From positions 1 to 10,067 of the forward strand of contig CAZOWW010000163.1 in NCBI GenBank assembly GCA_964583765.1: DNA of 10,067 nucleotides, given 5' to 3'. Of this stretch, positions 1 to 6,190 are shown in pieces. Below the pieces are notes generated by a model. That model worked only from the letters and a program-made list of their open reading frames with translations. It was not told where the DNA came from and made no database searches. Within the stretch, counting starts at the first letter, position 1, and each line of letters opens with the position of its first letter. Both the position numbers and the translations under genes were made by a program. Source of the stretch: CAZOWW01 sp964583765. Lineage in GTDB: Bacteria > Actinomycetota > Actinomycetes > Actinomycetales > Kineosporiaceae.

Positions 1-1294
1 CCTGCCCGCCGGGAACAGCCAGGGCGGGTACGCGTTGCTCGACAAGCAGGGCATCACCTCCACCGACTTCCAACAGAACATCGCCTACCAGCGGGCCCTG
101 GAGGGCGAGCTGGACAAGACCCTCGAGGCGATGAGCGGGGTGCAGCAGGCCGTGGTGCACCTGGCGATCCCCAAGAAGGACGTGTTCGCCACCGCACAGG
201 ACGCCACCACCGCCTCGGTGCTGCTGTCACTGACCCCCGGCGCGAGCTTCGGCAACTCACAGACCCGTGCGGTGAGCCGCCTGGTCGCCGGGGCCGTGCC
301 CGGGCTGACCCCCGACAACGTGACCCTGACGGACTCCAACGGCGTGCTCCTGTCCGGCGGGGGCAGCGGCGCGGACGCCGCCGCCATGCAGCAGAGCGAG
401 ACCGACCAGCAGACCGCACAGTACGAGAGCCGGATCGGTGGCAACGCGCAGGCGATGCTCGACAAGGTGCTCGGCCCCGGCAAGGCCGTGGTGCGGGTGA
501 ACGCGCAGCTCAACTTCGACAGCGTGGACCGGACCTCCGAGAACTACCTCACCTCCCCGAGCCCGTTCCCGCTGTCGCAGTCGCTGGAGACCGAGAGCTA
601 CACCGGTAACGGCGCCTCCGCCGGCGGGGCGATGGGGCAGACCATCCCCACCCTGACCGCCTCGGCCAACGGCAGTGGCACCGGCAGCTACAACGAGCGC
701 AAGTCCACCACGGACTACGGCCGGGACAAGGTGGTCGAGCGCTCGCTGGTGGCCCCGGGGCAGGTGCAGCGCCTGAGCGTGTCCGTGGCCCTGGACTCCT
801 CGGTCAGCGGCATCACCCCGGCGCAGGTGCAGGCCATGGTGAGCGGCGCGGTGGGCCTGGACGCCAAGCGCGGGGACGTCGTGCAGGTCACCCAGGTGCC
901 CTTCGACACCACGGCCGCCGCCACGGCGAAGAAGGAACTCGCCCAGCAGGCCCAGCAGGCCCAGCTGAACTCGTACGTGTCCCTGGCCAAGAAGGTGGCC
1001 CTGGGATTGCTGCTGCTGATCGTGCTGTTCGTGGCCTGGCGCAGGCGCCGCAAGAACCGCCCGTCCGTCGAGGCCACCGCCTCCGACCTGCCCGACTACG
1101 CCAATGTGCTGGTCAGCAGGCCGGCCCCGCCGGCCATCGAGGCCCGGCCGGCCCCCGTGCAGCTCGCCCTTCCCACCGAGGAGGAGATGGCCAACCGCGA
1201 GCGCATCCGGGCCGAGGTGACCCGGCTGGTCGACAACTCCCCCGACGAGGTGGCCCGCATGCTGCAGGGCTGGCTCGCCGAGCGGAACAGCTAG
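1..1294 (+). CDS. fliF: FliF, flagellar MS-ring protein (5' partial)
   Basis: FliF builds the MS ring in the cytoplasmic membrane, which carries the rotor and houses the type III export gate. The frame is open from the window edge (first whole codon at 2) to TAG at 1292-1294, giving 430 visible residues; the first membrane helix and early ring domain lie outside. The visible start has the ring-building signature GYALLDKQGI, then RALEGEL and VVHLAIP (about nt 90-170), and VAGAVPGL before LTDSNGVLLS. A Gly/Ser/Thr-rich stretch (about 600-700) sits within the third ring domain. The second membrane helix is at nt 995-1039 (VALGLLLLIVLFVAW), followed by an RRRRKNR positive stop. The C-terminus, with VTRLVDNSPDEVARML and GWLAE, is the usual FliG-binding tail. 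fliG follows after 27 nt. I see no sign of damage. Identity is very secure from family motifs and context. Confidence 0.97.
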   Translation, partial: LPAGNSQGGYALLDKQGITSTDFQQNIAYQRALEGELDKTLEAMSGVQQAVVHLAIPKKDVFATAQDATTASVLLSLTPGASFGNSQTRAVSRLVAGAVPGLTPDNVTLTDSNGVLLSGGGSGADAAAMQQSETDQQTAQYESRIGGNAQAMLDKVLGPGKAVVRVNAQLNFDSVDRTSENYLTSPSPFPLSQSLETESYTGNGASAGGAMGQTIPTLTASANGSGTGSYNERKSTTDYGRDKVVERSLVAPGQVQRLSVSVALDSSVSGITPAQVQAMVSGAVGLDAKRGDVVQVTQVPFDTTAAATAKKELAQQAQQAQLNSYVSLAKKVALGLLLLIVLFVAWRRRRKNRPSVEATASDLPDYANVLVSRPAPPAIEARPAPVQLALPTEEEMANRERIRAEVTRLVDNSPDEVARMLQGWLAERNS

Positions 1295-1321
1295 GCCCCG
1301 GCCAGGCATCCGGACACCGCG

Positions 1322-2338
1322 ATGTCTCCCGCGCTCCTGCCCATGACCGGCCTGCGCAAGGCCGCCATCCTCATCGTCCAGCTCAGCCGGGACAAGGCCG
1401 CCGAGGTGCTGGCCAGGCTGCCCGAGAAGATGGTCGAGGAGCTGATGGCCGAGGTCGTCCGGCTCCGCGACGTGCCGCCCGAGGACGCCTCGGCGGTGCT
1501 GCAGGTGGCCCAGGACGAGCTGAACTCCAGCCGCAACGGCACCCGCGGCGGCTTCGAGCTGGCTCGGGCCCTGCTCGCCGAGGGCCTGGGCAAGGACCGC
1601 GCCGAGGAGATCCTGGAACGGCTCGGCGCGAGCCTGGCGGAGATGCCGTTCGAGAACATGCGCCGGGCCGACCCCCGGCAGCTGCTCTCCTTCCTGGCCG
1701 AGGAGCACCCGCAGACGATCGCCCTGGTCATGGCCCACCTGGCCCCCCAGCAGGCGGCGATCGTGCTCTCCGGTTTCGACCAGAAGCTGCAGACCGAGGT
1801 GGCCTACCGGATCGCTCTGATGGAGCGGGCCGCACCGGACGTCATCCGCATCGTCGAGCGCGAGCTCGACCGCCGGATGTCCGCGGTGATGGGCCCGCAG
1901 GAGCTGTCCGCGGTCGGCGGGGTCGCCCCGCTCGTGGCGATCATCAACCGGGCCGACCGCACCACGGAACGCATGATCCTCGAGGGTCTGGAGACCGTGG
2001 ACACCGAGCTGTCCGAGCAGGTGCGCAAGCAGATGTTCATCTTCGAGGACATCACCACCCTGGACGACAAGGCCATCCAGCTGGTGCTGCGCAACGTCGA
2101 GGGCGGCGACCTCGCCCTGGCGCTCAAGGGTGTGCGCGAGGAGGTCCGCGAGAAGGTCCTGCGCAACCTGTCCACCCGGGCCGCGGAGAACCTGCTGGAG
2201 GAGATCGACCTGCTCGGCGCCGTCCGGCTCAGTCAGGTGGAGGAGGCCCAGGCCAAGGTGGTCCAGGAGATCCGCGCGCTGGAGCTGTCCGGCCAGATCG
2301 TCATCATGCGCGGGGGCGACGAGGAGTTCGTGAGCTGA
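1322..2338 (+). CDS. fliG: FliG, flagellar motor switch/rotor protein
   Basis: FliG sits on the cytoplasmic face of the MS ring, binds FliF through its N-domain and contacts the stator through its C-domain to make torque. The 338 residues match the usual family length. The N-terminal domain (about 8-100) opens with LRKAAILIVQL. The middle domain carries the conserved EHPQ motif (E128-Q131). GGVAPLVAIINR is at 199-210, the MFxF-type motif reads MFIF at 238-241, and the charged torque helix region is around D248-D249-K250 to R257. VRLSQVEEAQ (301-310) is a typical C-terminal segment. ATG 1322 is the only start after the fliF stop that keeps the whole N-domain. ATG 1343 would drop seven residues and is possible, because neither start has a clear Shine-Dalgarno. 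The gene lies in the same frame as fliF, so both may be read by coupled translation. Confidence 0.97.
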   Translation: MSPALLPMTGLRKAAILIVQLSRDKAAEVLARLPEKMVEELMAEVVRLRDVPPEDASAVLQVAQDELNSSRNGTRGGFELARALLAEGLGKDRAEEILERLGASLAEMPFENMRRADPRQLLSFLAEEHPQTIALVMAHLAPQQAAIVLSGFDQKLQTEVAYRIALMERAAPDVIRIVERELDRRMSAVMGPQELSAVGGVAPLVAIINRADRTTERMILEGLETVDTELSEQVRKQMFIFEDITTLDDKAIQLVLRNVEGGDLALALKGVREEVREKVLRNLSTRAAENLLEEIDLLGAVRLSQVEEAQAKVVQEIRALELSGQIVIMRGGDEEFVS

Positions 2339-2341
2339 GCC

Positions 2342-3112
2342 ATGGCCACCATTCCCGCCCCGCGCAAGCCGCGCTCCCCCCGGAACACGGCCGTCCTGCC
2401 GCCCGATGCCGCGGCCCCCACGTCGACCGCCACGCAGGAACACCCCCCCGAGGTGCGCACCGCCCGCTGGGACCGGTCCCTGATCAACTCCGGGGGGAAC
2501 ACCAACCCGCGCTACGACCCGCTCTACGCCGACGAGCACCTGCAGGGCCTGTTGCACACCGCCGCCGAGGACGCGCGGCGGGCCGCACGCGCCCAGGGCT
2601 ACGCCGCGGGCTGGGCCGAGGGACGACGAGCCGCCGCGGAGCAGGCCCGGCTCGAGCACCAGGCACGCGCGGCCGCGGCCGAGACGGCCCGGCTCGACTG
2701 GACCCGCCAGGCTGCTTCCACCCTGACCGCCCTGGCCCAGGCCACCCGGTCCGCGCACCGGGCCGGCGAGGCGACCTGGGCGGCGATCGCCGACGAACTC
2801 CTGGACGGGGCGTTCGCCCTGGCCCGGGCCGTGCTGGCGCGGGAGCTGGCCACGGTGGACGACGTCACCGCCGAGAGCATTCGCTGCGCCCTGCGCGTGC
2901 TCGCCGATCCCGAGGCGCTCGTGGTCCACATCCATCCCGATGACCTCGCCGCACTCGCGCAACTGCCCGCGGACGCCCTCCCGGCGGGGCTGCGCCTGCT
3001 CCCGGACCCCGGTGTGCCACCCGGCGGGGCCCGGGTGGGGGACGGGGCACGGCAGCTCCTCGTACACCTGCCCTCGGCCCTCGACACGGCCCGGGAGGTG
3101 CTGGAGCCATGA
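2342..3112 (+). CDS. fliH: FliH, regulator of the flagellar export ATPase
   Basis: FliH dimers bind FliI, hold it inactive in the cytoplasm and link it to the C ring and export gate. The 256-residue product has a Pro/Ala-rich, probably disordered start (1-40) and a single Trp (W43) where FliH proteins dock to the rotor or gate. It then has the family's glycine-zipper run G86xxxG90xxxG94 (GYAAGWAEG) leading into a long Ala/Arg/Glu-rich helix (about 75-125). The C-terminal domain resembles the FliH/V-ATPase E type, with VHIHPDDLAAL (195-205) and the glycine turn DPGVPPGGA (222-230). The start follows the fliG stop by 3 nt. The nearest purine run (GAGGAG, 2321-2326) is 15 nt from the ATG, so initiation probably relies on coupling with fliG. 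The end overlaps fliI by ATGA. Family sequence conservation is low, but the zipper plus position make the call strong. Confidence 0.92.
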   Translation: MATIPAPRKPRSPRNTAVLPPDAAAPTSTATQEHPPEVRTARWDRSLINSGGNTNPRYDPLYADEHLQGLLHTAAEDARRAARAQGYAAGWAEGRRAAAEQARLEHQARAAAAETARLDWTRQAASTLTALAQATRSAHRAGEATWAAIADELLDGAFALARAVLARELATVDDVTAESIRCALRVLADPEALVVHIHPDDLAALAQLPADALPAGLRLLPDPGVPPGGARVGDGARQLLVHLPSALDTAREVLEP

Positions 3113-4458
3113 CTGGTCCCTCGCTCGCCCTGACCCTGCGGGAACAGGTGCAGGAGTACGTCCGCGAGCTGGCCCCCCGCCCCTGCGGGAGCGTGGTCGA
3201 GGTCGTCGGCCTCGGCATCGGCGTCCGCGGTCTCCCCGCCATGGTGGGCGAGCAGCTCGTGGTCGAGACGGACGCCGGTCCCCTGCCCGCGCAGGTGGTG
3301 GCGGTGCACCCGGGCGGGGTGACCTGCCTGCCGTTGGGCGGGACCACGGGGGTGCGAGCCGGGGCCGCCGTGCACTCCAGCGGCCGGACGGTCCGGATCC
3401 CCGCGGGTCCCGGGCTGCTCGGACGCGTCGTCGACCCGCTCGGCCGGCCCCTGGACGGCCGGCCCGAACCCGAGCAGGTCGAGTACGTACCGCTGGAGGC
3501 GTCCGCCCCCAACCCGCTGCTGCGCCGGCGGATCACCACCGCCCTGGCCACGGGCGTGCGTGCCGTCGACACCCTCGCCCCGCTCGGCGCCGGGCAGCGC
3601 CTGGGCATCATGGCCGGCTCCGGGGTCGGCAAGTCGACCCTCCTCGGCATGGCGGTGCGTGGCACGGCCGCCCCCGTGCGGGTCGTCGCCCTGGTCGGTG
3701 AGCGTGGCCGGGAGGTACGCGAGTTCCTCGAGGACACCCTCGACGAGGCCGCCCGCGCCGCCACGGTGGCCGTGGTGGCGACCGGGGACGACCCGCCACT
3801 GCTCCGGCTCACCGCCGCGTTCACGGCCACCCGGATCGCCGAGTGGTTCCGGGACGCCGGTCAGGACGTGCTCCTGGTGGTCGACTCGCTCACCCGAACC
3901 GCCCTGGCCCAGCGCGAGGTGGCCCTGGCCGCCGGGGAGCCCCCGGCGACCCGTGGCTACCCGGCGAGCGTCTTCGCCATGCTGCCGCGGCTGCTGGAGC
4001 GTTCCGGTCCCGGCCGGCTGGGCAGCATCACCGCCCTGTACACCGTGCTGGTCGAGGGCGACGACCTCAACGACCCGATCGGGGACACCGCCCGGGGGAT
4101 CCTCGACGGGCACCTCGTGCTGTCCCGTGCCCTGGCGACGGCCGGGCACTTCCCGAGCATCGACGTCCTGGAGTCCATCTCCCGGCTGGACCGCACCGTG
4201 CTCACGCCGGACCAGCACGCCCTCACGGTGCGCTTCCGCCGGATCCTCGCGGCCTGGCGGGACGTCCGGGAACTCGTCGAGGTGGGTGCCTACGCCCCCG
4301 GCAGCGATCCGGAGGCCGACCTGGCCCTGCGGTTGCGCCCCGCGATGGAGGCGTTCCTGCGCCAGGGCCCCACCGAGGTCGTGCCTACGCAGGTCGCCTG
4401 GGGTCAGCTCGCCGCCCTGCTCAGCACGGCCCCACCAGTCCACGGAGGTGTCCGGTGA
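3109..4458 (+). CDS. fliI: FliI, flagellum-specific type III export ATPase
   Basis: FliI is the hexameric ATPase, related to the F1 beta subunit, that helps unfold and deliver rod, hook and filament subunits to the export gate. Its 449 residues are of normal length. Visible motifs are an N-terminal barrel (about 25-95), LGRVVDPLGRPLDG (104-117), Walker A GSGVGKST (170-177, Lys175), the catalytic-glutamate segment GERGRE (197-202, E198) and Walker B VLLVVDS (254-260, D259). The signature PASVFAMLPRLLERSG is at 285-300, and LVLSR at 336-340 ends in the likely arginine finger. All key residues are intact, so it should be active. ATG 3109 overlaps the fliH stop; gggagg at 3093-3098 lies 10 nt upstream. 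The type III secretion ATPase family also includes SctN, but the surrounding fli genes settle the flagellar role. Confidence 0.97.
   Translation: MTGPSLALTLREQVQEYVRELAPRPCGSVVEVVGLGIGVRGLPAMVGEQLVVETDAGPLPAQVVAVHPGGVTCLPLGGTTGVRAGAAVHSSGRTVRIPAGPGLLGRVVDPLGRPLDGRPEPEQVEYVPLEASAPNPLLRRRITTALATGVRAVDTLAPLGAGQRLGIMAGSGVGKSTLLGMAVRGTAAPVRVVALVGERGREVREFLEDTLDEAARAATVAVVATGDDPPLLRLTAAFTATRIAEWFRDAGQDVLLVVDSLTRTALAQREVALAAGEPPATRGYPASVFAMLPRLLERSGPGRLGSITALYTVLVEGDDLNDPIGDTARGILDGHLVLSRALATAGHFPSIDVLESISRLDRTVLTPDQHALTVRFRRILAAWRDVRELVEVGAYAPGSDPEADLALRLRPAMEAFLRQGPTEVVPTQVAWGQLAALLSTAPPVHGGVR
4444..4448 (+). promoter_or_regulatory. Shine-Dalgarno for fliJ
   Basis: GGAGG lies 6 nt before GTG 4455, inside the last codons of fliI. 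It decides the non-ATG start of fliJ, which otherwise could be placed at downstream or upstream codons. Confidence 0.8.
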
Positions 4459-4943
4459 CCCGCCGGTTCCGCCTGCGGGCCGCCCGGCGGTTGCGCGAGC
4501 GCGAGTTCGAGGAGGCGGGGACCGCCCTTGCCGCGGCCACCGCGGCGCTGCGGGAGGCCGAGGAACGGCGCCTGTCGTTGCACACGGCGCTGACGGTGGG
4601 CGGCCGGAGTGTCCGGCCGCCCACCGTCAGCGCCGGGACGCTGCGTGACGCCGAGGCGCTGCAACAGGGCGCCCTGCACCGGCAAAGGCTGCGCGCCGAA
4701 CTGGAGGAGGCCACGACCGAGGTCGCCGCCCGGCACGAGCGCGTCGCCACGGCCCGGGGCGCCTGGACCGAGGCGAAGGCGCGGCTGCGCGCCGTCGAGC
4801 TCCTCCACGAACGCTTCCTGGCCGAGCTCGCCCGCGAAGACGCCCGGCGCGAGCAACGCGAGCTGGACGACCTGGCCCAGCGACGCCGCTCCGGCCCCGG
4901 GATCGGGGCGACCAGTGCGCCGATGTCGGGAGGCGTCCGATGA
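4455..4943 (+). CDS. fliJ: FliJ-like export stalk protein, GTG start
   Basis: FliJ is a small antiparallel coiled coil that sits in the FliI hexamer like the gamma subunit of F1, couples the ATPase to the gate and cycles export chaperones. I read 162 residues from GTG 4455, which overlaps the fliI stop (GTGA) and has GGAGG at 4444-4448, 6 nt upstream. An upstream ATG at 3843 in the same frame is discarded because it would lie inside fliI. The protein is Arg/Glu/Ala-rich: helix one about 3-43, a Gly/Pro-containing break 44-61 (TALTVGGRSVRPPTVSAG), helix two about 62-145, then a Gly/Ser tail. The break is encoded by a perfect inverted repeat (4585-4635), described separately. FliJ is poorly conserved, so the name rests on size, coiled-coil pattern and position after fliI. 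Confidence 0.88.
   Translation: MTRRFRLRAARRLREREFEEAGTALAAATAALREAEERRLSLHTALTVGGRSVRPPTVSAGTLRDAEALQQGALHRQRLRAELEEATTEVAARHERVATARGAWTEAKARLRAVELLHERFLAELAREDARREQRELDDLAQRRRSGPGIGATSAPMSGGVR
4585..4635 (+). repeat. Perfect 24-bp inverted repeat with 3-nt loop inside fliJ
   Basis: The left arm is 4585-4608, the loop gtg is 4609-4611 and the right arm is 4612-4635. I paired all 24 positions (coordinates sum to 9220) with no mismatch; 4584/4636 (a/g) ends the stem. The stem is strongly GC-rich (for example ggtgggcggccgga against tccggccgcccacc). It encodes residues 44-61, the turn between the two predicted FliJ helices. No T run follows, and both arms are in coding sequence, so a classic terminator is unlikely. 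It could act as an RNA hairpin that slows ribosome or polymerase, be an inserted palindromic element tolerated in a loop, or be an assembly or amplification artefact. Confidence 0.93.
4928..4933 (+). promoter_or_regulatory. Shine-Dalgarno for the wall hydrolase gene
   Basis: GGGAGG lies 6 nt before ATG 4940, inside the fliJ 3' end. It supports this start, and therefore the absence of an N-terminal signal peptide in the product. Confidence 0.8.
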
Positions 4944-6190
4944 TCGAGTCCCTGGCCACCGTGCAGGCGCGGATCAGCCAACTCCAGGCCCTGGTGTCGG
5001 GCAGGACCGCCACGACGTCCACGACGTCCTCGGGCACGACGTCCGGCACCTCGGCCACGACGTCCGCCGCGAGCGCCCTCGCGACGTTGTCCGCCGGCGG
5101 CCTCACCACGGACGCCCTGGACTCCGGCTCGACCGGTAGCGGCACGAGCTTCGCCGATCTGCTGGCCCAGGCACTGAGCCAGAACTCGGGCAGCTCGGGA
5201 TCGCAGACCTCCCTGGCCTCTCTCCTCGGACTCGGTTCGTCGACCGGGTTCGGCTCGTCCGGTGCGCTCGGTTCGTCGACCGGGGTCGCGTCGTCCAGTG
5301 CGCTGGCCTCCCTGCTCGGGCTCGGCTCGACCTCTGGCCAGCGCTCCGGCACGGTCACGGGTGCCCAGGTGGGGCAGACCGCCGTGCAGCTGGCCCGCAA
5401 CTACCTGGGCGTGCCCTACCGGTGGGGCGGCAGCGACCCGGACACCGGTCTCGACTGCTCGGGTCTCACCCAACTCGTCTACCGCAGGCTCGGGGTCTCG
5501 CTGCCACGGGTGAGCCGGGACCAGGCACAGGTGGGCACGGCGGTCGCGAGCCTGGACGAGGCACAACCGGGTGACCTGGTCTTCTTCGGGGAGCCGATCG
5601 ACCACGTCGGGATCTACTCCGGGAACGGCCGGATGGTCGAGGCGCCGCACACCGGGGCGAACGTCCGGGAGCGCACCATCACCGAAACGCCCACCGCGAT
5701 CCGGCGGGTGGTGTCGAGCACCACGGACGCATCCCAGCTCCTCGCGGCCCTGTCGACCGGGGCAACGGCCACGGCGTCCGACGGCTCGACCGCGTCAGGT
5801 TCCGCCGTGCCGACCGCGTACCGGTCCCTCTTCGTGGCGGCGGGACGTCGCTACGGCGTGGACCCGGCCCTGCTCGCCGCCGTGGCCAAGGTGGAGAGCG
5901 GGTACACCGCGGACGCGGTGAGCGGGGCGGGCGCCCAGGGGCTGATGCAGCTCATGCCGGGCACCGCCCGCTCCCTCGGCGTCGACGCGCTCGACCCGGC
6001 CCAGGCGGTCGACGGCGCCGCGCGGCTGCTCTCGGGCTACCTGCGCGACTACCACGGCCGCACGGACCTGGCCCTGGCCGCCTACAACGCCGGCCCGGGC
6101 GCCGTGCGCCGCTACGGCGGAGTGCCGCCCTACTCCGAGACCACGCAGTACGTCGATCGTGTCACCCGAGCCTGGGAGGCCCTGCGATGA
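4940..6190 (+). CDS. NlpC/P60 peptidase + lytic transglycosylase fusion
   Basis: This 416-residue protein carries two peptidoglycan-cutting domains. Residues 144-258 form an NlpC/P60 (C40) endopeptidase with GVPYRWGG (157-164), the catalytic Cys in DCSGL (C173), His in DHVGIYSG (H222) and a third polar residue in APHTG (H237). This class cuts stem-peptide bonds. Residues 293-416 form a family-1-type lytic transglycosylase with the catalytic Glu in VESGY (E319), GLMQLMPGTA (334-343), AYNAGPGAV (381-389) and QYVDRV (403-408), which cleaves glycan strands. Residues 1-140 are Ser/Thr/Gly-rich, beginning MIESLATVQARISQLQAL with no hydrophobic signal peptide. The start is fixed by GGGAGG and the ATGA overlap with fliJ. 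Placement between fliJ and fliK suggests export through the flagellar channel and a role in opening the wall for the rod, by analogy with FlgJ; that role is inference. Both active sites look intact. Confidence 0.93.
   Translation: MIESLATVQARISQLQALVSGRTATTSTTSSGTTSGTSATTSAASALATLSAGGLTTDALDSGSTGSGTSFADLLAQALSQNSGSSGSQTSLASLLGLGSSTGFGSSGALGSSTGVASSSALASLLGLGSTSGQRSGTVTGAQVGQTAVQLARNYLGVPYRWGGSDPDTGLDCSGLTQLVYRRLGVSLPRVSRDQAQVGTAVASLDEAQPGDLVFFGEPIDHVGIYSGNGRMVEAPHTGANVRERTITETPTAIRRVVSSTTDASQLLAALSTGATATASDGSTASGSAVPTAYRSLFVAAGRRYGVDPALLAAVAKVESGYTADAVSGAGAQGLMQLMPGTARSLGVDALDPAQAVDGAARLLSGYLRDYHGRTDLALAAYNAGPGAVRRYGGVPPYSETTQYVDRVTRAWEALR
5231..5302 (+). repeat. Two 36-bp tandem units in the hydrolase linker
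   Basis: Units at 5231-5266 and 5267-5302 encode LGSSTGFGSSGA and LGSSTGVASSSA (residues 98-121). The first 18 bases of each are identical (ctcggttcgtcgaccggg). They are flanked by two further related copies of the LASLLGLGS motif (residues 92-100 and 122-130), so this disordered linker seems to have grown by duplication. Confidence 0.8.
6174..6179 (+). promoter_or_regulatory. Shine-Dalgarno for fliK
   Basis: GGGAGG lies 7 nt before ATG 6187, within the last codons of the hydrolase gene. It fixes the start of the very long downstream frame. Confidence 0.78.

Noticed and set aside
257..3067. 936-codon open frame on the minus strand opposite fliF, fliG and fliH
   Set aside because: High GC makes antisense stops rare. 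The translation is His/Gly/Leu/Arg-rich without family motifs, and the plus strand has three convincing genes.
3442..3464. Two ggccggcc palindromes with a 7-nt spacer in fliI that could pair
   Set aside because: Only 8 bp of stem, and the bases are dictated by the conserved LGRPLDGRP codons, so this is likely coincidence.
2599..4443. 614-codon minus-strand frame opposite fliH and fliI
   Set aside because: fliI on the plus strand has complete Walker motifs; the antisense product has no recognisable feature.
3843..4454. Upstream extension of the fliJ frame to ATG 3843
   Set aside because: It would lie wholly inside fliI and encode Arg/Pro/Gly-rich shadow sequence. GTG 4455 has a Shine-Dalgarno and gives a normal FliJ size.
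4585..4635. Hairpin as a rho-independent terminator
   Set aside because: No T run follows and genes continue in tight overlap on both sides. Attenuation stays possible but a plain terminator does not fit.
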